Assembly: GCA_012932865.1 (NCBI GenBank)
Contig: SAXG01000019.1
Location: 62,001 to 126,000 of the forward strand
Length of the DNA stretch: 64,000 nucleotides
DNA from: Amylostereum areolatum
Lineage: Eukaryota > Basidiomycota > Agaricomycetes > Russulales > Stereaceae
Reading direction: 5' to 3'
The position numbers and the translations under genes were made by a program. This document shows, piece by piece, positions 20,656 through 32,362 of the stretch. The notes below the pieces were generated by a model. It was not told the origin of the DNA. It did no database searches and was given only the letters and a program-made list of their open reading frames with translations. The number at the start of each line of letters is the position of its first letter. The first letter of the stretch is position 1.

Positions 20656-22150
20656 ATGAACGCGCCTGCACCCACGCCAGCACCCCGCCGCGTACCCCCA
20701 CCCGTAGCCATGTTGCCGGTAGAAGTCCTGGGGACCATATTCCTAGCACTCCATGACAAGACTTCCAACGATGCTCCGCGACGCCGCCCCGGTTCATGGG
20801 TTGTCGTTTTACGCGTCTGCAAGCACTGGCGGGAGGTCGCCTGCTCCACGCCTTCCCTTTGGTACACGATCCCCCTCCGCAGCCGTCACCTGAGCTGCTG
20901 CCTTCCTGCACCACGCGGGCACCGTCGCGCTGGAGTTGTACGGCCTGCCCATGCTCGTAGGCGACTGCGACATCCCCCGTGTCCGATGGCTCCACCGCAT
21001 GCTGAAGGTGTCGATCCCGGTGAGCCGCGTCCGGATTTTGAACGTCAATTGCGCGTTCGCGCCCGACCTGGCCGCCCCCGCCCCGCAGTTGGAGGAGCTC
21101 GCCCTGGTGCGCACGCCGGAATACCTCGTGGAGATGAGCGGCGCGCCGCCGCCCGCGTTTTTCGAAGGAGGAGGGATCTTTAGCGGCGACTTCCCGAACC
21201 TGCGGTCCAGTCAAATTGGCAGGGGGTGGGCATCAAATCCACCTGCTCCCTCTTCCACGCCTCCCTCACCGTCCTGCACCTTTCCCGAGAGGCATGGGCT
21301 GAGGACCTGCGGCGACCTTGAGTCCGCTCTCCAGCAGCTCCCCATGCTGGAGGAATTGTTCCTTCAACACGCCGCCCCCGTCGACGCCGCCTTCAAGTGC
21401 CCCAGTCCGACTGCAACCTTCACCCCTCGGCGCGCCCCCTTGCCACTCCTACGCACGTTGGAGGTTCATGACGGCCTGTCGAACGTCGCGTGCGTGTTAG
21501 ACTGCATCGACTTCGGGTCAGAGTGTGCAGGTCTACGCAGCGTGCAAGCGTGAGGCGCAGGACGGCATGGATTTGGTGGACTTCGTGTCCAAGCGTGTCT
21601 GGCCTGCCCTCCCCGCCTGCTGCCCCCATCACCTCCGCGGCCATCGTTGACGACTAGTCAACAATCTCCATGCGCGTCCCTGCGGTATTCGCAGCGCACA
21701 CGGTGGGACGCTTCCCTGGATCATACGGGGGAGACGAGCCACGCCACGCCCCTCGCGAGCTGGTATTCCAAAGCCCGAGCGAGGATGCGAGAAGGTTCGC
21801 CGAAGACTACCTCCCACACATTCCAGCATACATCAGGGGGGCGGATGCGCTGGTGGTGCAGTCCCGGTGCTGGTGGCCAGGGTGCAGGAGCGCTTGGCTA
21901 CAACACTGCCGGCTCATCGACCCCGTCAACCTCATCACGGTCGGACTTGCAGCAAATCAGCTGGCGGCAGAGGGAGTGCTGCAGGAATTGCTCGCCCGTG
22001 GAGCCTGGCGTCAGCCTCAAGAACCTGCACGTGGCGCTGCTCAGTCGCGACGTGCCCTTCCCCGGGAAAAATCCTGCCGAGGAGCTCACGCTGCCTGGTC
22101 AATGCTGTCGAGGCGCACAATGCCAAGAGGGCGAGCGACCAGCTAGGGGG
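20656..22150 (+). pseudogene. F-box / leucine-rich protein, probably a pseudogene
   Basis: Starts 318 bp from the divergent F-box gene. The N terminus has a clear F-box (MLPVEVLGTIFLAL ... VLRVCKHWREVAC, about residues 20-60). The frame changes near 20895, and the continuation (LELYGLPMLVGDCD, then LEELALVR) is a leucine-rich fold. Further pieces in shifting frames (LTVLHLSREAW; LPMLEELFLQH; LPHIPAYIRGADALVVQ near 21815) follow to about 22150. At least three shifts without good intron signals suggest decay, but short introns or sequencing errors could account for some. It resembles the neighbouring F-box pseudogene in organisation. Confidence 0.65.
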
Positions 22151-24499
22151 TCAGCATCTCGGACCATCGCGTCGCCCGCTGCGCTTGCCCCCCTCTGGCA
22201 CGGCGGTGGGGAGTTTTGTGCGCGCGAGGACTGCTGGGGGGAAGTGTGGGAGACAATTGGACTCAGGGACATCCACAAGGTTGCACCCAACCGTGAGCCC
22301 TGGTCCTCCAGGTCATTTGTTGTGGGGCCCGGTTGTATAAGGTGGGGAATGCACCTTTGGAGAACCACAAGGGGATTCGAGGGCTACGACGGCGTTCTGA
22401 GGGTGCAGAGCTTGAAGGAGCGGCATTGGGCGCTTTCTGCAGGGTTGGGGACGTGGTCCGAGGACATTTAGGGGGATGTTTGTGCGCCGTCCGAGGAGAG
22501 GGTGAGAGGCGCTGTGCGGACGATGGGGCGCCCCCAGCGCAGTTTGACTTGTACGGCTGACCACACGTTGAAAATGTATTGGGATTTGGCAACACTGTCG
22601 GCCGTGAGGGATCATTGGGGAGTGAATTTGTGGGCGCACGCGTGGCTGAGGCTTAAATTGTTGTTATTCAGCCTCGTTAGCTCAGTGCTCGCCCCGCGTT
22701 CCATCCCCTTGTGTTTAATTCTGGGTGTTCACGTATATCCACGTGATCTAAGAGTCAGGTGATCGTGTTGATGGGTAAACAAGACCAAATGATCAACCGA
22801 TGCGAGACGCACGCTGAGCGCTGAGCACGAGTTTTTAATTGTTCTCCTCCCTTCGCCAACATCTACCACAGGACGGCACCGAGTCGAAACAAAATTCTCA
22901 ACTGGTAAGCAGAATTCTACAGCGTCTATCTCGACTCCCTCCCCTTTCCCTCTCCCACCGAACCACGGACCGAGACAGTCTCATCGCCGGAGCATGCGTT
23001 GCAGCGAGAGTCCCCGCGCCCCCCGCTCCGACGACGAGACTGTCTCGCGAAGGGGCCTTCCCCACCACCTCCACCACCCTCAACGCCTCTGCCACAGTAG
23101 ACCTTCACGCGTCCCTTCAAGTCCAACACGCAGCGGCCCACGCGGAGCTCTGCCGTGCGAAACCGGTGCCCACTCCAGGAGCTTCCCACCCGTCTTTCAG
23201 ACAGGGTCCCAAGTGCAAGCATGCTGTCCTTAGGACGGCTGCACGCTAGGGCTGGTGGAGCTCTTTGGTGGGGTGCGGGCATTCTTAGAAGGCGCTTTGC
23301 TGGGGCCCGGCTTGCGTTTGGTGGCGCGGGTTCACCTGCGGTATCGGGAGGAGCGGCGAAGCTAACCTCCTCCTTGCAGGCCTTAGCGCACGCCCTCGCC
23401 ATGGATCTTCACTGCGCCCCTCCGCTGAGCGCCGGGCGCCCTCGGCCGAAGCTGTCCATCTTGACGGAGTTGGGGCCGCGAACCCTCCCTGAAGGTGCGC
23501 ACCGCGTTTTTCCCGCTGCCTGCGCGGTCACGAGGGCGCGTCAGGGTCTCCACTGACTCCGCCCCCGCCATCGCCGACGGAGTGTGGACGTTTTCGCGTA
23601 CGCGCAAGCCCGCCGCCGTCGCCGCTGACTCCTCTGACGCCGGGCGAAGAACTTGAAGAAGGAGGTCTGGAGGAGGCGGCGGCGAGCATTTTGGACGCTC
23701 TGTGAGCGGCGCCTCTTCGCTTGACGCCGGGGCGGGCGCTGACGTTTTCTGCCAGGATGCCCGCGCCGGCCGAAGGAGGGCCCGGCGCGGGGGTTGAGAA
23801 CGGTGTGCTCGGGCGTGGACCTGCTGGAGATCGTTGTGCAGCGGCACCGCCAGAGGGTGGTGGATGAGAAGGCCCGTGGCAAGGGTGGACGGGGTGAGCG
23901 AGGGCTGGACGACGGCGATGGCAACCGGGGCAACGCGGACCCTTTGGTGGCGCGGTACATGCGCACGCGGTCGGGCGCTGCGCTGGCGAAGAGGGGCGCC
24001 AGCTCTGCGCTGCCCGTGCAAGTTCATGCTGGGGTCGCAGGGCGAGGAGTTGGCGCCTGCGCCCAGCGTACCGGACCTTCGATACGAGCGAATGGTGGGC
24101 CCGCGTGGGGAAAAGCGAGCGGCGTGAGGGCCGCAGCCAGATGACCGCGGGGCGAAGCGAAGACGTGAGGAGGAATGCGCGGAGGTTGGTACGGCGGGGG
24201 GAGGCGCGGGGGCGAGCGTGCCAGCGCGTGGAAGAGTGGCGGAAGAGGGGCCCGCCGGGGCGGCGGGGGGCGGCGCCGCAAAAGCTTCAGTGGGCCGCGC
24301 AGAGTCAGTTCCAAGCGCGAGCGGAGCAGGGGGCGTCGGAGGCAGCCAAGCGTCTGCGGAGGGCACGCGGGAGGTGGAGGGGGCGGCTGGGGAGGAGAAG
24401 AAGAGGAAGGGCAACCGCAACCGCAACGGGGGGCGGAAGTCGAGGGCAGGAGGCAGGAGGCAGGAGGGTGGGGAGAAGGAGCACAGTGAGAAGCGCAAA
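22151..24499. other. GC-rich interval without a supportable gene
   Basis: Long open frames occur on both strands (up to 409 codons on the - strand at 23383-24612), but their products are Ala/Pro/Arg-rich and mirror each other across strands, as expected of GC-rich DNA. The right end, from about 24200, may be the low-complexity Lys/Arg-rich N terminus of the next gene. I see no domain. Confidence 0.4.
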
Positions 24500-25877
24500 G
24501 AGAGGAGGGAAGAAGCGCGCCCGGTCGAGACGCTGCAGGCGACGAGGAGCTTGGACTTGAAGGCGGACGTGAACCTGGGGGTGCAGGGCTGGCAGGGCAA
24601 GAAAATTGCCACCCTTCAAAACGCCTTGATCAATCTGAGGTGGGAGAGCAGGCGCGATCGCGGAAGACCTCAAGGAATTCGTGCAGATACCGTACAACGG
24701 GTGAGTGGTGCCTGTCTGACGCTGCTGCAAGCCCTCACGCGAGCGCAGTGACAACGATGAGATACCCACACAAGTGCGGGATTACTTTGGGCGGGTGTTC
24801 TTCCACCGGAGCTACAGGGGGAAGTTCATGGATGAACTTCTGCGGGAGTTCGACTTGGACTGTGAATGGTTGCTGCAAAACTGTTCGTCGATGGAGGAGG
24901 GAAAGATGGAGGCGAACAAGCGGGGCATGCACTGGTTTTCAATCTTTGGGTACGATCGGAACAACAAGAAGGTGAGTTGGTGCCTCCAGTCTCCGGGGGG
25001 TGGGGGGGGGGGGGGGGGGCTCACCCAAGCTTCCGTCAGGCTCCCGCCCTCAGCGAGTTGCACGGGGATAACAAGGAGGTCTTTGACCACTTTTTCCGCG
25101 AGGACAGCCCCGCGGCCAAATTGACTGTACGCGCTCATCTTCTGTGCACGAAGTACACGGTCTGAAAGTTGTCAGGAAAATCGGGTGCGAAGTTGTCGAA
25201 GCCACGTTTCCCAAGATCGCGGAGAGATTTAAGCACGCGGCTGAGACGCTCGAGCGGGAGTACGGCATCAAGCCTCACTTCGGCTTGTTTTACAACTACT
25301 GCCTCAACGCGCCGCGGCCCTCGGTGGGGGTGTTCAACGTCCTGTGCAGGCCTCACATCGACTGGAAGAACGTGGCGATTGGGGTGTTCCTCCTGTTCAT
25401 TCACGGTGGGTGCCAACGGGGGTGTTTCCAAAGGCTGCTGACGGGAAATTGTTTTCACAGGCAAATTCGACGACGCCACCCGGGCATGGCTCGTCATCTG
25501 GGAGGCCGGGATCATCGTACAAATCCCCGCAGGCGTATTTGTGGTGTACCCCTCCTCCCTTCTGTACCACTTCAACTACGACTGGCAGCGTGAGTGAAGC
25601 GCGTCGCGGCGTGTTTAAATGAGATGCTTTTGACGGCCTGCCCACAGTCGTCACCACTTCTGACGGAGCCGTGCCCACGCCCGAGACCGCGGAACCCCTC
25701 GACGGAAGGAAGAAAGGGAGGCGCTCCTCCGTGTGGTTCAACCAAGCGTCCATGCTCCAAACCATGGAGCTTGGGCACCCGAGCGTGAAGGCTGCAAAGG
25801 CTGCCGGCGTCCATGACACCTCTTGTGACGCGCAGGGACTTATAGACGCGGGATACTTTCCTGGGGACCGGCTGTAA
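24500..25877 (+). CDS. Double-stranded beta-helix (2OG-Fe(II) oxygenase-like) protein, 5' end uncertain
   Basis: Several exons join by splice consensus: IAEDLKEFVQIPYNG | DNDEIPTQVRDYFGRVFFH (intron about 24713-24749); ...GYDRNNKK | APALSELHG across a poly-G intron (24972-25039); a segment starting KIGCEVVEATFPKIAERF; then FDDATRAWLVIWEAG; and a last exon ending at the TAA at 25875-25877. The core has CRPHIDWKN (H-x-D near 25355) and, after WLVIWEAGIIVQIPAG, YPSSLLYHFN with a distal His. That is the metal-binding pattern of 2OG-Fe(II)/TET-JBP-type folds. Families like this are heavily expanded in Agaricomycetes, and TET/JBP members travel with KDZ transposons. The intron phase near 25110-25190 and the frame near 24640 are unresolved, so it may be damaged. 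Function is inferred only from fold. Confidence 0.55.
24995..25019 (+). repeat. Poly-G run inside an intron
   Basis: Six G, one T, then 18 G, lying within the second intron inferred for the beta-helix gene. Possible G-quadruplex or slippage site; also a place where sequencing length may be unreliable. Confidence 0.8.
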
Positions 25878-26565
25878 AACGAGCATGACTTGTAATTGGG
25901 CAGCATCATTCTAGAAATAGCAGTGCACGGGTGTTCGAAAGATTCGGTCCGCAGGCCGGCGTCTTGGGGAAGGGAGCTCAGTACGACGCGGCTCGGGTTA
26001 TCTTGTCGCACAGCGCCGTGTGTCATTTGTCTGTTACATTTCACTCCCTCGCTCCCCGGCTCCCTCGCACTCGCTCGTACCCCGCCGTCCCGCCACCTCG
26101 CCCACTCCTCCCTCGCACGCCCCCCCACCCTCCCTCGCCTCTGTCGCACCCCGCCGCCACGCTGTCCCACCGCCCGGCCGCCCGGCCGCCGCCTCCATCG
26201 CACTCACTCGCACCCGCCGTCCCTCCGTCCCAACTACGCCGCCTCCCTCACTCCCGGCCCCTTCTCTCCCTGCTCCCTCGGTCCCCTCGTCCGCCTCATC
26301 CCCCTCGACCCGTTGCCGCAGCGCCCTATGCCCAGTATGGGCGGTGGACAGCGTGCACAGGCGTAGGAAGGGCCGGTGCGACGACCGTGCACGGTCGCAC
26401 GAGCAACGGGGGGGGGGGGGGGGGTGGTGCGCGTGCAGGCGGCGGAGTGCCCCGCAGAAGAGCAGAAGATGGAGCAGGGGGGGGGGTTAAACGCGGCGTG
26501 TCCAGCGGCCGCGTGCGATGCATGCGCCGACTGACCCGCCGCGTAGCAATCCCTGGGATGGGACA
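25878..26565. other. Low-complexity C-rich interval
   Basis: From about 26040 to 26340 the + strand is a Ser/Pro-type low-complexity C-rich run (CTCCCTCGC-like words), followed by a G run at 26409-26423. The open frames here are compositional. Nothing coding is supportable. Confidence 0.5.
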
Positions 26566-27168
26566 GGTCGCTCTGACCGGACAGAACGATCTGTCCGTTC
26601 TGGCGCGCGACGCGTCGGGTGCAGCGGCGAACTGGGAGCGCGCCCTGTGGGCCGTCGAGCGGCACGTCGGGAGGGACATGCGGCGCAGACGAGGGAACCG
26701 GTCGCACTGCGGGAGCTCATCCCTCATTCGCGCGTCCCTGTCCGCGATCGCACTCAACGTGACCTTCCGCACCACGATGTGCGACGCACGGGCGGGCGTG
26801 GCAGGTAACATAGGTGTGTAGGTGGGATGTGCAGGGGAGCGGGATGGAGGAGGAGTCTAAAGGGAGAGTGAGTCCATGATAACTGGGTGTGTACTCAAGG
26901 GCAAATGGTTGAGTGGCTGAGCTGTAAAATGGTAAGTTGGGTTCGACCCCGTCGGGGCGCATTTGTTTTGCGGGCGTGCTCGCTGAAACGGCCCGGACAG
27001 ACTTGTCTGTCCAGACTCGAGACAGATGGATCCGTCCAGACAGATTGATCTGTCCAGACAGAGCCGTCCGTCCCTGTTTGGCCACTAGTCCGGAAGCCCT
27101 CGCCCCCTTCAGACAGTCGGGACAGATGCATCTGACCCCCGACTATTAGTCGGGCCAGATGCATCCGG
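26566..27168. repeat. Array of short palindromes (GGACAG-N6-CTGTCC type)
   Basis: Repeated inverted repeats with 5-6 bp arms around a 6-bp centre. Perfect arms: 26579-26596 (centre AACGAT), 26995-27012 (centre ACTTGT), 27039-27054 (centre ATTGAT). Near matches: 27021-27036 (ATGGAT) and 27121-27136 (ATGCAT). Other palindromes are at 26566-26578 (GGTC...GACC) and 27138-27154 (CCCGACTATTAGTCGGG). The centres vary while the arms are kept. Confidence 0.7.
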
Positions 27169-28301
27169 CGAACTGAAGTGGCTCCAGCCGCCGTACTTGT
27201 GGCGCATTGAAAAAAGGATCACATAACATGCGGCGCTTCACACACCACACAAATGCAAGTCCCTCTCAGATGTGCCGACCCGGGAAGCGGGAGCACACCT
27301 TACACCGCGAACACGACAAAGATAGAGAAGTATATTGCTCTTCGTTTCCTGGCCGCGCGCGGATGCCGCCGGAACAGTGACTCTCCGAGTCCCTCCGTCA
27401 TTTTGGCACCAACGTCCTGACTCATTCCCCCAGCCCCGCTTCACCCTCATTTATTCCTACCTTATCTCAAGACACAACCACATCCCAAAAATAGTCCCGC
27501 TGTCTCCGACGAGAATAGTCCCCACCATTCCTTGTGCAAATTTCTATATGGGACCCTCTGATCTTTCTTGCAATTGTTACTGAATGTACGCACATCTCCA
27601 CTCTCTTTCCGTGTCATATGTATGGGCCGTAACGTAGAAATTGGTAGTATGTGCCGGCGGGCATATCATAATTCTCTGCACTTAAGTACCTAGTGATCCC
27701 TCTGATTGCCGTGTTTGCCAACGGGTTTCTTCTCCTTCGTCGGTTTCCTCACCTCAGTGTACTTAGGTGCTCCAGGGTCAAACAAACTGCGTTCAACATG
27801 CGTCCATTAGTAGATGAACAATCCTCTTCACCAGTCGAAGATCAGACACAGAATTCGAAGAATAAATGGTAGTGGCCGCAGTCAAGGGTACCTTCAAGCG
27901 AGGCTCGCAGACTAGTACGAGACAATTCGAGACAATTCAGACGCCGTGACGGCTGTATACTACCCAAAAGATACCCCTTCGTGGCTCCGAGGCCTCAGTA
28001 CGTCAGTGACGAACATGTGTTAATTCACCCTGAGTGCACATCCGTTCTTTCATCCTTCAACCATATTGCCATGAATCAGTGAACGCTGTGTTGAACGCCG
28101 TCTGATATGTCGCTGATTTTATGCCATAACCTCGAAATGCTAGCGACAAAAACACATAGATCATGGTATTCGCCAACTAAACGAACACGGCGAAGCCATC
28201 ACATAGTCGTACAGCTATTCAAACACTTGACCGGGGACACATGACTCGTTGTCTCGCCAGAGCTTCCAGTTCCTTTTGAACTTCAACGCACCTCAAGATG
28301 T
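27169..28301. other. Intergenic, no gene seen
   Basis: AT-richer than its surroundings, with only short open frames and no domain or repeat that I can support. It probably includes the 3' flank of the beta-trefoil gene that ends at 28302. Confidence 0.5.
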
Positions 28302-28897
28302 TTACTTGTGGAACGTGAACCAGGCACGCTTGCTGGTGGGAGCATTCTTGAGCTCGATCTGTGGGTAGAGGAAGTCTGAGTGTACAATCGACGGAAACGA
28401 GGTGCAGAGGTAACGTACGGGAGTGCCGGTCTCGTCTCCGGGAATGTACCAGTAGAGGTCGGGCGCGTCCGAGGGGTTGATACTGTGGAAAGATAGACGG
28501 GAAAATGAACTTCAGCGGCGGAGTCAAGGTCACAGAAGGAGAATGACAGACATGTATTTGCCCTTGTTGTTAGTTTCCTTGATCACCCACTGCTTCGCAG
28601 CTGTTTGGGCATTGACCTCGGCGCCCTCTCTGGCGCGGCTCTCGACGTGTGCGAACGTAGCGTACTCGAAGTTCTTGAGTGTGTATTTGCCGTTGCTGAG
28701 CAGATTGACAGGTCCACTGCCTATGGCTGAGAAAAGGCATGCGAGAAGGAAATTTTCTGGGTCTGCACCTTTCCTTTATTTTCCTGCTTGTCGGTTTCGA
28801 CGGTGATGGGTGTGTCGGTGTTGCCATCCTGGAGGGCGACGATGTCGCCACAGCTGACATTGGTGATCACGTAGGTGCCGGTGGAGATAGTAGACAT
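28302..28897 (-). CDS. Small beta-trefoil-like protein (peptidase inhibitor I66 / ricin-B-like)
   Basis: Read on the - strand. Exon 1 starts MSTISTGTYVITNV at 28897. A middle segment holds NGKYTLKNFEYATFAHVE and QWVIKETNNKGKY. It is followed by a typical short intron and INPSDAPDLYWYIPGDE, then an intron (GTACGT...CACAG) and the last exon IELKNAPTSKRAWFTF to the TAA at 28302-28304. Short GxYxIxN and W-containing repeats are typical of cytosolic beta-trefoil proteins of mushrooms, such as the I66 serine-protease inhibitors and ricin-B lectins, often defence proteins. I could not find a donor/acceptor pair giving the right phase between exons 1 and 2 (around 28725-28770), so one shift may be present. 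Two paralogs lie at 33370-34507 and 35663-36307. Confidence 0.6.
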
Positions 28898-31768
28898 GGA
28901 ACAGGTGCCAAGAGGAGGTAAGACGATGCGGGTGCCTGAGGAAATAATATGGCATGCGTACAAGTGTATTTATACACTCAGTCATGCTATGGCTTATTGA
29001 CCGACCGACGTGTCTGCCGATTTCGCTCCAAGACTGGTGAGAAGAAAGACGAACTTGTAGGTGCAAGTTGCGCCAGCCTAAGTAGATGGTGCTCTCGGAA
29101 TCCCAGAAGCTGCTTCTCAAACCCTTGGACTGTGAGAAAAATGCGACAAAATCCCTGTGCAAAAGAGAGACTGGAAAACTTAAACGAGGGTTTTGAGGAC
29201 GGGAAGAAGGGAACGAGTGTACGGAGGGTCAGCCAAAATGCCGGCATAAGTAGAGGACAAACACCGCAGTAAACATATTCAACTGCACCTGTTGTTTTCC
29301 CGGGGCACTTCGAGTTCTTCCCCAGGCGGGAAGCTTGTACGGAAAGTTCTGAGCAAATTGATCAACCTTCATGCAATGGAACACGGGGACCTTGGTAGAA
29401 GTGATGGAGCAAGAAACCCAGGGCACATCGTGCGTGAGGGAGAATACGAATGTCGGGGAGTGAAGACAATACAGATTATCGTCTGAGCCATTCGCGCGTT
29501 ACGAATGTACCAAAAGATGAGTTAGTCCACGCCAAACATAGTTCCCGGTGTATCACAAGAAGAGAAGCATTCATAAAGGTGGTGTCGTTACTACTCTACC
29601 TTATGGGCCACTGGGTAGGAGGGGGGAGCAGACGAATAGAGTCTCTGCAGTCTGGAAGCGGGATCAGCGGGATCAGGGGAGCGGAACTTTATGGAAAGGA
29701 GCTGCACCGCGTGAGAGCATCGTGGTGTGACGAGGCGTGTGTCGATGTCGGGGAGCCACTTCTTCTCTCCCGCACTCACATTCTCCGTCTGCGCTTCCGC
29801 CACCCACAGGCAGGGATCCTTCAAGTCCCGACGGTAGCCCCTCGTACTATAGTCAGCAAAGCGCCCTAGTTCCTGTCACTACATTCGCCAAAGAAAGAAT
29901 GATTACGATGCGACTCATCCAGTGCGATGGCGAACCCTCCCGGCGTGGTCTGCTTATCAGCGTTGACCTGATATATACTTCGGCCATGAGGGGGATGAGC
30001 TTCGAGATCCCAGAGAACCGACGGACCAGATCTGGGCCTACTGCCCAAGATGGCGGTACGGGCAAAGGGTTTGATGACGTCGTCGAGATCACGTCCGTGT
30101 TTGTGACTGTCAACAGCATACATCCGACAATATTGGCGTAATCGAGAAGCCAACCTGCCGCATGGGAGGAGTCAACTATACATACCAGAGAGGGAAAACA
30201 AGCTTGCGAATATAGAACCGTTCACGAGTGGCAGACACGCGCGCCACGCACTCAATGCTACGTGCCCACGCGCGCAAGGAGCACCGGCATGTCCTGCAAA
30301 TAACGCTCTGCGTGAGAAATGAAGAAGAAAAGGGAAGGCAGTCGAGCATGGTTCACAGTTACATGGCCTATGGGTATAAAGAAGCTTGACAATGGAGTAA
30401 ACCATCAGGGCGGACACGCTCAGAAAGGAGGAAGGAGCTAAGTATCAGAGTCTGGTACCTTCATCCCATCTTCTCTCCGAAAACTGATAGAGGGTGAGGA
30501 GTACGACCCTACGAACCGCACCAGCGCGACATTAAACCGTCCATCGGACCTGGCCTGCTGGCAAGTAATTTGACATTATATTTTCAGCCTCCTTCATACC
30601 CGCTACACGGTGGCCGCTCTACGCTACACCTCGTGGTAGGTATGACCCGTCCGGCGCAGAGGCAATGATCGCCAAGTATCGAGTCGTCGAAAACATCGAA
30701 ACGACCCATACCACCTGCATGTCTTGGACAATGTAGAATCAGCAAAGCCTATGAATGTACATCAGAACGCCGGCACCATCCAACCAGAAGACAATCGTAC
30801 CGGTGGCGGAGCACAAAGGCTTTACGCGGTCAGAAACAGGCTGCTCGTACATCAGAGACGCGATATCACGACGAGATGCATGCAGTCTTACTAAAGGTTC
30901 GTTTGAATCCAGGATTGGGTGTGAATACCCAAACAGTCCGGCTTTCAAGTTGTAAGTTTGAAGTGAACCGGCGCGGTCACCTTTAGGCGCCCAACATACG
31001 CACTTCTCGTCCTAGACACTCGATTTTGAAAGCTATCCTTGGGGATTTCTGGACCAGGAGGAGGGCAGTGGTGCAACGCTCGTCCTCCTCCAGCTTTGAC
31101 TCTATAACCCGCGCCGTCTACCTTTCACGTCCAGGGATACAAACATTGGAACCCTAACCCTAAGCATTGCACGACGCCTAAGGCCTAAGGGTGCTTATAA
31201 GGAAGTCGGCCACTCGAGGGGTGTTATTTCTGGCGGAAGGCCGCGTAGACACTGGTGAGAGATGTAGAAAGAGTCAGGGCGAGAATTATATGAGAAATGA
31301 GAAAGCCATAGACGAGGCTAGGTTTCTTGGAACCTTGGAAGAGTAAGGTCAACCAAGGAAGGACGGGTGAAGAGATGGAGTACGCAGAGGGACGAGGAAG
31401 CACAAGGGAAGGTAGACGGCGAGCATACGACGATGTCGCGCAGGAGGATATGGAGGACTATGAACAAGTCAACCCCTATCTGACGAGACGAAAAAGGTAG
31501 GCAATGCATATTGTATATAAAAACTTGTGCAAGGAAAAAGAAGAGAAGAGAAACAGAGACGCACCCCTGCTAGGTATGTCATTGCCAGTTCGAGTCATTC
31601 TGGGGGCCTTGACAGCGGCGCGGCAGCTTTACACGCGATCTACCAGCTAAAAAGAAGTATGGGTGCGAGGAAAGTAGGAGGAAAGGTATGAACGCACCTC
31701 AGAGTCACATCGGTTGAAGGCGAGCACAGTGATAAATCGACGTATGCAGCTTCTTCAGGCAGGAGGCC
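28898..31768. other. Intergenic with unassigned coding-like scraps
   Basis: The - strand shows short protein-like stretches (for example DYSTRGYRRDLKDPCLWV near 29800, and RRDIASLMYEQPVSDRV near 30830), but no start, splice or domain could be assembled. A two-copy CCCTAA run is at 31151-31163. These may be remnants of decayed genes. Confidence 0.4.
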
Positions 31769-32362
31769 TCACGGGTTGACGTTGTGCGAGTTCCATGCTA
31801 CCAGGCCTGAAGACGGTTGTGTGGAGTAGCCCGCCCCGGCGGCAGAGAGAGTCAGAGAGGCCGAGGACCACATCTCACTGGATGAGATTTCCGGTCTGTG
31901 GCTATTTTCTTGAACATTCTTTACCTGGGTGACGAAGTCCTGGATGCGGTGCACATCGAAGAACTGCGAGCGGAGGGTGGGTTGGCGAGCAAGGAGACAG
32001 CAAAGATAAGAGGACGCACTTTGTAGGATGCAGGCTAAACATTGGTCGTAGGATAGCATTGTCGCCGTTGGTACGGACGTGGATTTCGAGATGGTGGTGG
32101 TCCGCCTCGCGCCGTTGCCAGGCCGAGCGTGACCAGATGGTACGTCTTGCGGTAGAGCCTGTTCAGCTACTCCAAGCTCGCGTCTTTTTGAAGCTAGAGT
32201 GGCGGCTCGTGAACACGGAAACGAAAAGTCAGAAAAAAGCATAGTTAGATAGAAACACACAAGAACGCAGTGTTTCCGTACACGGCTTTGGGAAAATATG
32301 GCAGATAAGAGTGGATGATCTGAAATGAAGTCAGGAAAACGGGTGCGTAGATGAATGGGCAA
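31769..32362 (-). CDS. Hypothetical protein, weak prediction
   Basis: A single open frame of up to 197 codons. The C-terminal half (from MLSYDQCLACILQSASS) has a natural composition with an amphipathic stretch (FFDVHRIQDFVTQVKN); the N-terminal part is less convincing and may be intronic or untranslated. I recognise no domain. It could be one exon of a longer gene or chance. The surrounding sequence up to 33370 has only short frames. Confidence 0.25.
   Translation of the reverse strand: MPIHLRTRFPDFISDHPLLSAIFSQSRVRKHCVLVCFYLTMLFSDFSFPCSRAATLASKRRELGVAEQALPQDVPSGHARPGNGARRTTTISKSTSVPTATMLSYDQCLACILQSASSYLCCLLARQPTLRSQFFDVHRIQDFVTQVKNVQENSHRPEISSSEMWSSASLTLSAAGAGYSTQPSSGLVAWNSHNVNP

Noticed and set aside
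22668..22700. GCCTCGTTAGCTCAGTG resembling a tRNA 5' half
   Set aside because: No matching anticodon arm, T-arm or acceptor 3' strand follows.
23383..24612. 409-codon open frame on the - strand
   Set aside because: The product is almost entirely Pro/Ala/Arg/Ser and mirrors GC-rich + strand sequence. No domain, start context or splice support.
26905..26965. tRNA-like segment with a GGTTCGACCCC box
   Set aside because: A B-box-like sequence and an upstream GTGGCTGAGCTG are present, but their spacing is too short and no acceptor stem pairs. At most a degenerate tRNA-derived fragment.
31151..31163. CCCTAACCCTAA telomere-like repeat
   Set aside because: Only two units, within reach of chance. 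No array, so not evidence for a telomere or fusion point.
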